A stretch of DNA of 64,000 nucleotides. Source: Xanthobacter sp. YC-JY1. Its GTDB lineage: Bacteria; Pseudomonadota; Alphaproteobacteria; Rhizobiales; Xanthobacteraceae. A model generated the notes under the pieces. It was not told where the DNA came from and did not search any database. It was given only the letters and a program-made list of their open reading frames with translations. Both the position numbers and the translations under genes were made by a program. This document shows positions 1-9,470 of this stretch, piece by piece (position 1 is the first letter of the stretch; each line of letters begins with the position of its first letter). The DNA lies in contig NZ_CP032674.1 of NCBI RefSeq assembly GCF_021730305.1, positions 531,001-595,000 on the forward strand, read 5' to 3'.

Positions 1-287
1 GTGCCTATGTGCCGCGATGGCTGGATGTCATCGACCTCGACGGCGGGCGGATCGGCTCGGCCATCGCCTTCACCATGGACCGCACCAGCGTGCAGTATGC
101 CGGCGGCCTGAGCGAGGAAGAGGTGGTGGACCGCCTCGCCACCGCCCGGGGCGCCATCGGCTCGGCCGCCGACTATCTGTTCGCCACCTGCGAGGGGCTG
201 GCGGAGCACGGGGTGCGCGATTGCGCCCTCGACACGCTGGCGGCGGCGGTGCGGCGGCGCCGGGAGGCGCTCGACCGGCAAGGGTGA
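1..287 (+). CDS. ChaC-like gamma-glutamylcyclotransferase, C-terminal part (5' end outside window)
   Basis: The reading frame is open from the first base (frame of base 3), so the start lies outside the window; only about 94 residues are visible. The segments PRWLDVIDLDGG, AIAFTMDR, YAGGLSEEE and GSAADYLFATCEGL match the C-terminal half of ChaC-type glutathione-specific gamma-glutamylcyclotransferases, which release 5-oxoproline and Cys-Gly from glutathione in the cytoplasm. The catalytic glutamate region lies upstream and cannot be checked. The family call rests on recalled motif pattern only. The gene is convergent with the following AraC-type gene. Confidence 0.7.
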   Translation, partial: AYVPRWLDVIDLDGGRIGSAIAFTMDRTSVQYAGGLSEEEVVDRLATARGAIGSAADYLFATCEGLAEHGVRDCALDTLAAAVRRRREALDRQG

Positions 288-344
288 TCGCGGCAAGGGT
301 GAGCGCGGCAGGGGTGATCGCAAGAGGTGTGATGGCCGGAGGGT

Positions 345-1322
345 TCAGCCCGTCTGGCTGACGTCAGCTTCCTCGGCGCGGGCGACGCCGGCGGTAGCCT
401 GGTTGGCCTCGGTGCGGAACGCCGAGGGGGCACGGCCGAAGGTGCGCCGGAACAGCCGGTTGAAGGTGGCGATGTCGTTGAAGCCGGCCTCGAACGCGAT
501 GTCCGACACCTTCTTCGCGGCATTGACGGGATCGAGCAAAGCGGCGCCCGCATATTTCAGGCGCGCGGTGGTGATGTGTTCCCGCAGCGTGGTGCCGTGC
601 TTCTGGAACATCTTCTGGAGCGTGCGCACGTTGAGCTTGTAGCGCTGGGCCACCTGGGCCACGCCGTAATCCTGCTGGCGGCAATTGGCGGCGATGTCGG
701 CGAGGATGTCGCGGAAGAGATGGTCGCCGCCGGGCTGGCCGCCGAGCTCGTCCTCGCGTGCAACCGAGAGGAGCGCGAGAAGGCCGGCCTCGCAGGCCCG
801 AGCCAAAGCCGGCGGCAGGTCGCGCCCGACGATGCACTGTGCCTGCGTGATGAGCAGTTCCACCGACGCGTCCGGCGTCGTGGACAGTGCGCTGCCGCCC
901 GCGCCCGCCGCTCCGGCGCCCGGCGTGCGGTCCGGGGCCGCCACCAGAATCACCGACCCCGCGGGGAAGCGGATATCCGCGCCGCGGCGCACCGTTGCTA
1001 GAAAGGGCACGTTGGCGGGAATTGGTTGTGCCGGCCCCTGATCAAGCGCGATGGTAGAGGATTCGCTGGCCCGCCCCGCCAGAGTTAGCGGCAGCTCCAA
1101 TGCGGTCATACGCAGACCCCCCAATTGTGGCGCCTCCGCACAAATAATGGCCACATTCGGTAACAGCGTCTGACGCACGGTTAACCGCTTGTTAACCGCT
1201 GTGACCTTGGGGACGGGTGCATCGCTACCTTGCAACAGCGCACGATGAGACTGTGAGTCTGATGCAGAGCAGTCATGAATACTCAAATATTGCGTCTGCG
1301 AAATCTTTCGAAATCCCTCCAT
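345..1322 (-). CDS. AraC family transcriptional regulator
   Basis: DNA-binding regulator with a C-terminal AraC double helix-turn-helix (about the last 110 residues): the first HTH is around YGVAQVAQRYKLNVRTLQ, the second contains VSDIAFEAGFNDIATFNRLF followed by the family signature RRTFGRAPSAFR. The N-terminal sensor half resembles the AraC-binding-like domain 2 type and begins around VRQTLLPNVAII. The start is uncertain. The ATG at 1322 gives 325 residues, but the first 48 look non-coding and contain direct repeats and a dyad. A GTG at 1178 (immediately before the domain) and an ATG at 1109 (behind a GGGGGG ribosome-binding site) are alternatives. It is divergent from the autotransporter and is the natural candidate to control it. 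No ligand can be named. Confidence 0.88.
   Translation of the reverse strand: MEGFRKISQTQYLSIHDCSASDSQSHRALLQGSDAPVPKVTAVNKRLTVRQTLLPNVAIICAEAPQLGGLRMTALELPLTLAGRASESSTIALDQGPAQPIPANVPFLATVRRGADIRFPAGSVILVAAPDRTPGAGAAGAGGSALSTTPDASVELLITQAQCIVGRDLPPALARACEAGLLALLSVAREDELGGQPGGDHLFRDILADIAANCRQQDYGVAQVAQRYKLNVRTLQKMFQKHGTTLREHITTARLKYAGAALLDPVNAAKKVSDIAFEAGFNDIATFNRLFRRTFGRAPSAFRTEANQATAGVARAEEADVSQTG
1181..1200. promoter_or_regulatory. Two 9-bp direct repeats one helical turn apart, candidate AraC operator
   Basis: TTAACCGCT occurs at 1181-1189 and again at 1192-1200, an 11-bp period that places both copies on the same DNA face. AraC-family proteins usually bind such direct repeats. If the regulator starts at GTG 1178 or ATG 1109, the repeats sit just upstream of its own start, as expected for autoregulation; if it starts at 1322 they are within coding sequence. 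A small dyad, AGACT-gtg-AGTCT, lies nearby at 1248-1260. Confidence 0.4.
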
Positions 1323-1433
1323 GACTGGCCGCCACGCCTCCCTTGATCGGCGCTACAACACGGCAAACAGAGTCTAAACGCAATCCACGCTACTAAATTA
1401 CCGTCATCTATTCTATCTTTGACTAAGCTGTAG

Positions 1434-1453
1434 GGTGGTTGCAGGCAACCACC
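1434..1453. promoter_or_regulatory. Perfect 9-bp dyad upstream of autotransporter
   Basis: GGTGGTTGC at 1434-1442 is followed after two bases by its exact reverse complement at 1445-1453. It lies in the 1323-1724 intergenic region, which is clearly richer in A and T than the flanking genes. There is no T-run, so an operator or 5'-leader hairpin is more likely than a terminator. Confidence 0.45.
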
Positions 1454-1465
1454 AAATGCCGACTT

Positions 1466-1492
1466 TATAGTTAATGTATTGAAATAACTATA
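1466..1492. promoter_or_regulatory. 8-bp dyad TATAGTTA-N11-TAACTATA, candidate operator
   Basis: The arms at 1466-1473 and 1485-1492 are exact reverse complements separated by 11 bases, a spacing compatible with a dimeric regulator. The surrounding 1323-1560 stretch is AT-rich and contains no supported gene, so it is probably the shared control region of the AraC gene and the autotransporter. I could not assign -35/-10 boxes with confidence. Confidence 0.45.
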
Positions 1493-1724
1493 CAATTCAA
1501 ACTATGGCAGAAGTGCAACACCTCACGCGAATATGAAGAAGTTCGCTTTTTGAGCAGTGATGATTCGCGCCCTGCGGAGAGGTGATTGCAGACGCTGGGT
1601 AAGTTCGCGTCAGTTCGAGGAGTGTGAGAATCGCTCCACAACCATGGGTCGCAGATTGTGGCGGCCGAAACAGGTTCTGGCTGGCGGAGGGCTCCCCTCC
1701 TGCCGCCGCATGTTGGGGGTGAAG

Positions 1725-4700
1725 ATGGTCAATACGGGCGGCACCATCCTGTCTGGCGTTGAGGCGCATCCTTCGGTGAACCGGGGTCGCATGCGCGCAC
1801 TGCTTCTCAGCTCCGCTCTGGCGACGGTGCTTGCGGGCGTGATCCAGCCGGGCACGGCGAACGCGGCGTGCTCCAGTGCGGGTTTTCCGAATGTGACGGT
1901 GGACTGCACCGGGACCGATAACAACGGCTTCTCGAACAACAACATCTTCGGAAGCACGACGGTCAATGCCGGTGCTGGCGTCATCGTGCAGACCGCGCCG
2001 AGCGGTACCGCCCTGAACGTCGGTTCTCTAACCTCGATCACCAGCAACAACACGGCCGCGACCTTCACCGGCGATGCCAACGGCATCGTCTATAACGCCG
2101 GCACCAGCATCACGCTGAACAACTTCTCCGGTTCGGCCACGGGCACCACCGGAAACGGCATCCAGCTCTTCGCCACCGCCGGCAACATCACCGCCAACAA
2201 TTTCACCGGCACGGCGACGGGCGGCGATAACGGCATCAGCGCCACCGCAGCGGTCGGCAGCATCACCATGACCGGCTTCGCCGGCACGGCGACCGGCACC
2301 GAGGCGAGCAGCAACGGCATCAACCTCACCTCCACCCTGGGCAACATCACCTTCACCTCCACGCCCGCCGCCTTTGTCAGCGGCGGCACGAACGGCCTGA
2401 ACTTCACCGCCCTCGGCACCATCAACACCACCACCAACGGTGGCTTCTTCAGCGGCACTTCGGGCTCCGGCGCCAACTTCCTCGGCCAGGAAGTCAACCT
2501 CACCGCCAACAACTCCTTCTTCATGGGCGGCACCAACGGCGTCGCCGCCACTGGCGCCGACCTCGACCTGCGGTTCGTCGGCGGCACCGCGATGGGGACC
2601 TCGGGCGATGGCATCAACGCCACCGCGGTGGGCTTCTCCCTCGGCGGGACGCAGATCCCGGCCGTCTCCTCGGTCACCACCAACGGCACCTTCGTGCAGG
2701 GCGGCACCAACGGCATCAACGCCACCGCCACGGCTGTCGGCCTCACCGGCGTCGGCGTGGACGCCACCACCACCGTGACCGCGAATGGCGGGTCGGTGAC
2801 CGGCGGCACGGGCGCCGGCATCTTCGCCTCGGCCATCACCGCGCCCGTCACGGGCGGCCCGAACACCGCCTCCACCACCGTGCAGGGCTCCGCCGACGTC
2901 ACCGGCGGCTCCAACGGCATCTTCGCCCTGGCCGGCAGCCTCAACGGCAACGCCAACACCACGGTGAACGTCTCCGGCGACGTGGAAGGCACCAACGGCA
3001 ACGGCGTCTTCGCCCTCGGCGCCAGTGTCGGCGACTTCACCGGCTTCGACCCGAACGATCCCTCCACCTGGAACTCGGCGGTCGGCACCGGCAAGGCCAC
3101 CGTCGACGTCACCACCAAGGACAATGTCACCGCCGGCAACGGCACCGGCATCCTCGCCGTGGGCATCGGCACCGGCAATGAAGTGACCGTCGACGCCCGC
3201 GACAATGTCGACGCCACCGGCGGCTTCGGCGTGCTGGCCGGCTCCATCGGCACCGGCGGCACCGTGGATGTCACCACGAAGAGCGTCTCCGGCACCCAGG
3301 GCGGTGTGCTCGGCTTCAACACCGATGGCAATGTGAACGTCCACACCACCGGCACGGTGGAGGTCGCCTCGGGCGGCCTGATCGGCGTCGGCGCCATCTC
3401 CAACAACGGCAATGCGACCGTCAACTTCTCCGGCGTCATCGACCCGCCGCTGATCGGCGCCGGCTCGCTGACCATCGGCAACGGCACCGCCACCACCAAC
3501 ACCGCCGGCACCATCGACGCCGACCTCATCGGCGTGATTGCCCTGAACGTGGGCGACGGCCGCGCGGTGGTGGACAACAACGCCTCGGTCCAGTCCAGCG
3601 TGGGTGCCAACCCGCTGCTCGGCGTCGGCGGCATCAAGGTCGGCAACAACAATGCCGGCCTCGACGTTGACGTGCAGAACAACGGCGTCGTCACCGACTA
3701 TGCGGTGGGCGTGCTCGGCCTCGCGGTCGGCAACGGCAACGACGTTTCGGTGAACAACAAGGGCGTGGTCGATGCCGGCTTCCTCGGCGTCGGCGGCATC
3801 GTCGTCGGTGAAGGCACCGGCGTCGAGACGGTCACGGTGCGCAACTCCGGCGCCATCGAGACCGGCGGCATCGGCGTGCTGGGCGCGGCCCTCGATCTGA
3901 ACGGCACCGGTGCCGGCACCAATGTCGACGTCAACAACTCCGGCACCGTTACCGGCGGCTTCCTCGGCGTCGCGGGCATCGCGGTGGGCGAGGGCTCCGG
4001 CACCACGGTGAAGGTGGTGAACTCCGGCGCCATCTCTGACAATGCGGGCATCGGCGTGCTCGCCGGCGCCTTCGGCGACAATCACACCGTCACCCTCAAT
4101 AACCAGGGCGCGATCACCGCCGACCTCGGCGGCGTGGTCGGCGTGGTGGGCGGCGACAACGGCAAGCTCAACGTCACCAACTCCGGCGCCATCTCCACCC
4201 AGGGCGCGGCCGTCGCCGGCCTCGTGGTGGGTGACGAGGGCCAGGTGAAGGTCACCAACACCGGCGCCATCAACGGCGGCCTGCTGGGCGTGGGCGGTGT
4301 CGTGATCGGCGACAACACCACCGGCATCGCCACCACCGTGGAGGTGAAGAACTCCGCGGCCGTCACCAATGACGGCATCGGCGTGCTGGGCGGCGGCATC
4401 GGCGACAACCAGGTGGTGAAGGTCTCCACCTCCGGCGCCATCGACTCCGGCCTGCTCGGCGTGGGCGGCTTCTCCATCGGCGCCAACGGCAATGTGGACG
4501 TGAAGACCACCGCGGCCGTCACCTCCGGCGGCGCGGGCGTGGTCGGCGCCGGCATCGGCGACAACTCGGTGGTGAAGGTCACCACCGGCGAGCAGGTGGA
4601 CGGCACCTTCCTCGGCGTCGGCGGCCTCATCGGCGGCGCGGGCTCGCAGCTCACCATCGTCACCGAGGACAAGGTGACCTCCTCCGACGGCTTCGGCGTC

Positions 4701-7700
4701 GCGGCCCTCGGCCTCGGCACCGGCCAGACCATCAACGTGACCACCCAGCAGGAAGTCTCCGGCGACCTGCTCGGCGTCGGCGCGCTGAACCTCGGCGGCG
4801 GCGGCACCACGGTGAACGTCGAGACCCAGGCCAAGGTCACTTCGGCCTCCGGCTTCGGCGTGCTCGGCGGCTCCATCGGCACCGGCGCCAACACCGTCAC
4901 TGTCCTCACCCAGAAGCAGGTCTCCGGCGACCTGCTGGGCGTGGGCGGCATCATTGGCGGCACGGGCGGCAGCCTCACCATCGAGACCAAGGACACCGTG
5001 GACAGCGCCAACGGCTTCGGCGTGGCGGCCCTCGGCCTCGGCTCCAACACCATCGACGTGACCACCGACAAGGCGGTCACCGGCCGCTATCTCGGCGTCG
5101 GCGCCCTGGCGCTGGGTGACCAGAACACCGTCACCGTCCACACCAAGGACACCGTGACCTCCTCGGATGGCTTCGGCGTCCTCGGCGGCGCCATCGGCGC
5201 GGGCCCGAACGTCGTCTCCGTCACCACCGACAAGGCGGTCGCGGGCGACCTGCTCGGCGTCGGCGGCGTCATCGGCGGCACGGGCGGCAGCCTGACCATC
5301 GAGACCAAGGACACCGTGGACAGCGCCAACGGCTTCGGCGTGGCGGCCCTCGGCTTCGGCTCCAACACCATCGACGTGACCACCGACAAGGCGGTCACCG
5401 GCCGCTATCTCGGCGTCGGCGCCCTGGCGCTCGGCGACACCAACGCGGTGACGGTCCACACCAAGGACACCGTGAAGTCGGCTGATGGCTTCGGTGTGTT
5501 CGGCGGCGCCATCGGCGGCGGCGCCAACACCGTGAAGGTCACCACCGACCAGACGGTCGACGGCCGCCTCCTCGGCGTCGGCGGCATCCTCGGCGCCACC
5601 GGCGGCTCGCTGGACATCAACACCAAGGCGGCCGTGACCTCCGCGGACGGCTTCGGTGTCGCCGGCCTCGCCTTCGGCAACAACAACACCGTGAAGGTGC
5701 TCACCGAGAGCACCGTGAGCGGTGACCTGCTCGGCGTCGGCGCCCTCTCCATCGGCGACGGCGGCACGGTGGACGTCCACACGCTGGCGGCCGTGACCTC
5801 GGCCAACGGCATCGGTGTCCTCGGCGGCAATATCGGCGCGGGCCAGCAGGTGACCGTGGTCACTGACGGCACGGTCAACGCCGCCATCGCGGGCGTGGTC
5901 GGCTTCAACACCGGCGGCGACACCGACGTGACGGTGAACCAGAAGGTGTCGGTCGCCCCCGGCGGCTTCATCGGCGCGGCCGCCATCTCCGGCGGCACCG
6001 GCAACGCCACCCTGACCATCAACGGCGTGATCGATCCGCCCGCCATCGGCGGCGGCGCGCTCACCATCGGCTCGGGCACCGCCACGGTGAACGTCAACGC
6101 CGAGGTCCAGGCCACCACCATCGGCATCGTCGGCGCCAACATCGGCAACGGCGCCATCGACGTGAACGTCAATGCGGGCGGCACCATCAAGTCCGACGGC
6201 ATCGGCATCCTGACCTTCAAGCTGGGCGACGGCCCGACCAACATCGACGTGGATGCGGCGGTCGGCGGCCTCAGCGGCGCGGCCACCGGCGGCGACGGCA
6301 TCTTCGCCCTCGCCTTCGGCGAAAGCCCGGTGACCATCAACACCACCGCCAACGGCACCATCACTGCCGGCGACGACGGCATCTCGGTGGGCCACATCGG
6401 CGGCGGCAACATCACCATCACCACCAATGCGGCGATCACCGCCGGCGACGAGGGCATCCAGGTGCTCTCGGCGGCGCTGACCACCGGCGACGTGACGGTG
6501 ACCAACAACGCCGGCATCACCGCCACCGACAACGGCATCTTCATCCTGAAGGGCGGCGACGGCGCGGTGACGGTGAACGCCAACGCCAACATCACCTCCA
6601 CCACCGCCAACGGCATCGAGGCGAACGCCGTCCTCGGCACCGGCAACGTGACGGTGGCGCAGGCGGGGCTCACCACGATCACCGCGCAGGACTTCGGCAT
6701 CATCGCCTCGAAGACCCTGGGCACGGGCGACGTGACGGTCACCACGGGTACGCTCTCGGCCATCAACGCCACCGCGGGCGGCATCTTCGCCGGCCGGTTC
6801 GGCGGCACGGGCAACGTGGTGGTCTCCACTGGCATCGCCAGCGGCATCACCACCTCCGGCAACGGCATCAATGCCCAGTCCATCGGCGCCGACGGCAACG
6901 TCACCGTCACCACCGGTCTCGCCAGCGGCATTACCGCGGGCAATGACGGCATCGTGGCCAACAAGTTCGCCGGCTCCGGCGACATCTTCCTCACCACCGG
7001 CTCCTCCAGCACGGTGGCCGCGGGCGATGACGGCCTCACCGCCACCAACTTCGCCTTCGGTGCCGGCAACGACATCTTCGTCACCACCGGCCTCAACTCC
7101 TCGGTCGTGGCCAACGACAAGGGCATCCGCGCCGGCGGCTGGGACAACGTCAACATCACCACCTCCGACCTCAGCCTCATCCGCGGCGACGCGGACCAGA
7201 GCGGGGTGGGCAACGCCATCCGCATCTTCGAGGCCGACTTCGCCACGGTGAACATCGGCACCAACAATGCGGTGATCGGCTCCGGCAAGAGCTGGGGCGA
7301 GGCGGTGATCTCGGTCAACAGCGACGACGGCACCACCATCAACGTGGGCGCCGGCACGCTGGTCAGCTCCTGGAGCTACCTGGGCGGCAACAACCTGCCC
7401 GGCCTGATCGTGGCGGCGAGCGACATCGTCATCGACACCGATGGCGGCGCCACCACCATCACCAACGAGGGCACCATCGTCGGCCGCATCGGCCTCACCG
7501 ACAACGACGACACCTTCAACAACCTGTCGTCGAACACCTGGATCACGGTCGGCAACAACTACTTCGGGGGCGGCACCGACACCCTGAACAATACCGGCCG
7601 CATCGTCACGGCGCTGCAGGGCGCGGTGGCCGAGAACACCAACTTCTTCAGCCTCGAGACCTTCAACAACGGCGACCCGCTCTTCCTGCAGAGCGGCCTG

Positions 7701-9173
7701 CTGACCATGATCGACGAGGTGCCCGGGCAGATCGCCTTCAACGGCGCCCGTGACGTGACCTACGTGAGCGGCACCTGGAACGGCGTCGGCAACAGCCGGG
7801 TGGGCCTCGACAGCTTCCTCGGCGCGGCCGGCTCCACCTCGGACCAGCTTGCGGTGGGCGGGCTCGACGTGAACGGCGTGGAGATCGCCGGCCTCGTCAC
7901 CACCGGAGCGACCGGCCTCGTCATCAACGACGTCAACCCCGGCCCCGGCGCCTTCAACCTCGCCGGCATCCGCGTGGTGGACGTGCAAAGCGTGGCCGGC
8001 ACCACGAACCCGGCGAGCTTCTACATCGATCCCAGCTCCACCAACTACGCGCCGAAGTTCGGCGGCGTGATCGACAAGGGCCTGTTCTTCTATGACCTCA
8101 CGGTCATCGGCAACGACCAGTACCTGATCGGCCTGCCGGACCAGGAAGTGTTCGAGCTGCCGAAGCTCGTCACCGGCGCCCAGGCCATCTGGCACGAGAC
8201 CACCGGCGTGTGGCTCGACCGCCAGGCCGACCTGCGCACCTACCTGCAGGGCACGCCCAAGCAGCTCGTCACCAAGGAAGGCGTGAAGACCATCGACGGG
8301 GCTCCGGCCTCCGTCACCCCCGGCATCTGGGGCAAGGTGGTCGGCAGCTGGGGCTCTCGCGACGCCTCCAACACCTTCGCGGCCGGCGGCGGCCTCTACG
8401 GGTTCGACACCGGCTACAATCAGAGCATCTACGGCTTCATGGCCGGTGCCGACTTCGGCAAGGAGAGCGTGTTCGCCACCAATGACGCGGTGGTGTTCGG
8501 TGTCCTCGGCGGCTATGTCGGGTCCAACCTGAACTTCAGCAATTCGCCCACCTCGGCGGATTACTCGGGCGGGACGGTCGGTGCGTATGCCACCTACATC
8601 ACCGGCAACTGGTACTTCGACGCCCTCATCAAGGCCGACTTCCTCTCCATGGACTACAACGCGCCGACGCTCGCGGGCATCGGCTACTTCGGAAAGTCCA
8701 CGGACGCCCGGAACGTCGGCTTCGCGCTCGATACCGGCTACCGGCTCTACACCTGGGCCAATGGCGGGTTCGTCGACGGCCTCGCCACCCTGTCCTACGT
8801 GAACACCAACATCTCCAACCTCGCCATCGCCGGAAACACCTTCGTGGACTTCGGCAACAACGACAGCCTGCGCGGCAGCCTCGGCGCCCGCGTCGGTGGC
8901 CAGATTTACGACGCCGCCACCTACAAGGTGCAGGCGAGCGTGACCGGCCGCCTCTGGTACGAGTTCCTGGGTGACAACGCCGTCACGATCTTCAATCCGG
9001 GCGTGCCCTTCGGCACCGTCGACAACTTCGACGGCCTGTTCGGTGAAGTCGGCGTCGGGTTCAACGTCTTCGCCAAGGACTCGGGCTGGAACAGCTTCGT
9101 GAATGCCGACGTGAAGTTCGGCGACAACTACACGGCCGGCAGCGCCAAGGGCGGTGTCCGCTACCAGTGGTGA
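1725..9173 (+). CDS. Giant autotransporter (type Va) with tandem-repeat passenger
   Basis: A surface protein of about 2480 residues predicted to secrete itself. The N-terminus carries an extended signal peptide: a polar stretch, then MRALLLSSALATVLAG, with likely cleavage after GTANA. The passenger is rich in Gly, Asn, Thr and Val with beta-helix-like repeats, first irregular units with NGI/DGI turns, then regular units centred on LLGVGG (about 4686-5864), then more irregular units. From about residue 2190 (VTPGIWGKVVGSWG) to the end is an autotransporter beta-barrel domain closing with the terminal aromatic GGVRYQW. The start at 1725 was chosen because GGGGGTGA lies just upstream; in-frame ATGs at 1557, 1647, 1710 and 1791 are possible. 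There are almost no cysteines after the first mature residues. Adhesion or biofilm function is likely for the family but not shown here. Confidence 0.88.
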   Translation: MVNTGGTILSGVEAHPSVNRGRMRALLLSSALATVLAGVIQPGTANAACSSAGFPNVTVDCTGTDNNGFSNNNIFGSTTVNAGAGVIVQTAPSGTALNVGSLTSITSNNTAATFTGDANGIVYNAGTSITLNNFSGSATGTTGNGIQLFATAGNITANNFTGTATGGDNGISATAAVGSITMTGFAGTATGTEASSNGINLTSTLGNITFTSTPAAFVSGGTNGLNFTALGTINTTTNGGFFSGTSGSGANFLGQEVNLTANNSFFMGGTNGVAATGADLDLRFVGGTAMGTSGDGINATAVGFSLGGTQIPAVSSVTTNGTFVQGGTNGINATATAVGLTGVGVDATTTVTANGGSVTGGTGAGIFASAITAPVTGGPNTASTTVQGSADVTGGSNGIFALAGSLNGNANTTVNVSGDVEGTNGNGVFALGASVGDFTGFDPNDPSTWNSAVGTGKATVDVTTKDNVTAGNGTGILAVGIGTGNEVTVDARDNVDATGGFGVLAGSIGTGGTVDVTTKSVSGTQGGVLGFNTDGNVNVHTTGTVEVASGGLIGVGAISNNGNATVNFSGVIDPPLIGAGSLTIGNGTATTNTAGTIDADLIGVIALNVGDGRAVVDNNASVQSSVGANPLLGVGGIKVGNNNAGLDVDVQNNGVVTDYAVGVLGLAVGNGNDVSVNNKGVVDAGFLGVGGIVVGEGTGVETVTVRNSGAIETGGIGVLGAALDLNGTGAGTNVDVNNSGTVTGGFLGVAGIAVGEGSGTTVKVVNSGAISDNAGIGVLAGAFGDNHTVTLNNQGAITADLGGVVGVVGGDNGKLNVTNSGAISTQGAAVAGLVVGDEGQVKVTNTGAINGGLLGVGGVVIGDNTTGIATTVEVKNSAAVTNDGIGVLGGGIGDNQVVKVSTSGAIDSGLLGVGGFSIGANGNVDVKTTAAVTSGGAGVVGAGIGDNSVVKVTTGEQVDGTFLGVGGLIGGAGSQLTIVTEDKVTSSDGFGVAALGLGTGQTINVTTQQEVSGDLLGVGALNLGGGGTTVNVETQAKVTSASGFGVLGGSIGTGANTVTVLTQKQVSGDLLGVGGIIGGTGGSLTIETKDTVDSANGFGVAALGLGSNTIDVTTDKAVTGRYLGVGALALGDQNTVTVHTKDTVTSSDGFGVLGGAIGAGPNVVSVTTDKAVAGDLLGVGGVIGGTGGSLTIETKDTVDSANGFGVAALGFGSNTIDVTTDKAVTGRYLGVGALALGDTNAVTVHTKDTVKSADGFGVFGGAIGGGANTVKVTTDQTVDGRLLGVGGILGATGGSLDINTKAAVTSADGFGVAGLAFGNNNTVKVLTESTVSGDLLGVGALSIGDGGTVDVHTLAAVTSANGIGVLGGNIGAGQQVTVVTDGTVNAAIAGVVGFNTGGDTDVTVNQKVSVAPGGFIGAAAISGGTGNATLTINGVIDPPAIGGGALTIGSGTATVNVNAEVQATTIGIVGANIGNGAIDVNVNAGGTIKSDGIGILTFKLGDGPTNIDVDAAVGGLSGAATGGDGIFALAFGESPVTINTTANGTITAGDDGISVGHIGGGNITITTNAAITAGDEGIQVLSAALTTGDVTVTNNAGITATDNGIFILKGGDGAVTVNANANITSTTANGIEANAVLGTGNVTVAQAGLTTITAQDFGIIASKTLGTGDVTVTTGTLSAINATAGGIFAGRFGGTGNVVVSTGIASGITTSGNGINAQSIGADGNVTVTTGLASGITAGNDGIVANKFAGSGDIFLTTGSSSTVAAGDDGLTATNFAFGAGNDIFVTTGLNSSVVANDKGIRAGGWDNVNITTSDLSLIRGDADQSGVGNAIRIFEADFATVNIGTNNAVIGSGKSWGEAVISVNSDDGTTINVGAGTLVSSWSYLGGNNLPGLIVAASDIVIDTDGGATTITNEGTIVGRIGLTDNDDTFNNLSSNTWITVGNNYFGGGTDTLNNTGRIVTALQGAVAENTNFFSLETFNNGDPLFLQSGLLTMIDEVPGQIAFNGARDVTYVSGTWNGVGNSRVGLDSFLGAAGSTSDQLAVGGLDVNGVEIAGLVTTGATGLVINDVNPGPGAFNLAGIRVVDVQSVAGTTNPASFYIDPSSTNYAPKFGGVIDKGLFFYDLTVIGNDQYLIGLPDQEVFELPKLVTGAQAIWHETTGVWLDRQADLRTYLQGTPKQLVTKEGVKTIDGAPASVTPGIWGKVVGSWGSRDASNTFAAGGGLYGFDTGYNQSIYGFMAGADFGKESVFATNDAVVFGVLGGYVGSNLNFSNSPTSADYSGGTVGAYATYITGNWYFDALIKADFLSMDYNAPTLAGIGYFGKSTDARNVGFALDTGYRLYTWANGGFVDGLATLSYVNTNISNLAIAGNTFVDFGNNDSLRGSLGARVGGQIYDAATYKVQASVTGRLWYEFLGDNAVTIFNPGVPFGTVDNFDGLFGEVGVGFNVFAKDSGWNSFVNADVKFGDNYTAGSAKGGVRYQW
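4686..5864 (+). repeat. Alternating ~53-residue tandem repeats in autotransporter passenger
   Basis: About seven consecutive units of 52-54 codons each begin with a [DN]GFGV motif and contain LLGVGG, LLGVGA or YLGVGA in mid-unit. Two alternating types are visible: one continues VLGG.IG.G, the other VAALG.G. The higher-order period is therefore about 106 codons (318 bp). Earlier parts of the passenger (about 3600-4600) hold more divergent relatives of the same unit. Confidence 0.8.
4961..5431 (+). repeat. Recent 318-bp duplication inside the passenger
   Basis: Bases 4961-5113 and 5279-5431 are about 150 bp each, offset by exactly 318 bp, and differ at only a few positions (for example GGCCTC versus GGCTTC within the VAALG segment). 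The offset equals one pair of alternating 53-codon units, so the copies look like a recent in-frame unit duplication or gene conversion. Confidence 0.8.
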
Positions 9174-9200
9174 GCGGCGCCTGATCCTCGATCAGTCCAG

Positions 9201-9236
9201 CGGGCGGCGTGCCTTGAAGGTGCGCCGCCCGTTCCT
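9201..9236 (+). terminator. Terminator of the autotransporter gene
   Basis: CGGGCGGCG at 9201-9209 pairs perfectly with CGCCGCCCG at 9223-9231. The stem extends inward by four more pairs including two G-T wobbles, and is followed by a short pyrimidine tract (TTCCTTC). It lies 27 bp behind the stop codon. Confidence 0.65.
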
Positions 9237-9470
9237 TCTCCGGGGACAAGATCGTGACGGAGCTTGGCTTTCGCGCCGTGCCGTCCCATCCTCGCCCGCC
9301 GGGTGCGGGGCCCCGCCAGGGGTGCCGCAGAGCGCTTGTCCGGGAGCGCACCGCAGCGGGACCATCTGCCCCTGTCCGGTCTTTCCTCGGGTTTCTTCAT
9401 TCGCGTCATCTGATACGGCCCTTTCGTCACCGCCCTTCTGTCCCCGGGTCCTTGTCCACGGAGGCGTCTC

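Noticed and set aside
4686..5864. Regularly spaced repeats suggestive of a CRISPR array
   Set aside because: Unit length is about 159 bp, entirely in frame and coding for protein repeats; no short constant repeats with unique spacers.
2028..8195. 2055-codon open frame antisense to the autotransporter
   Set aside because: Its translation is an Ala/Asp/Gly/His/Val-rich string without domains. It arises because the repetitive GC-rich sense gene rarely produces stop codons on this frame of the other strand. The sense frame has a signal peptide, repeats and a beta-barrel.
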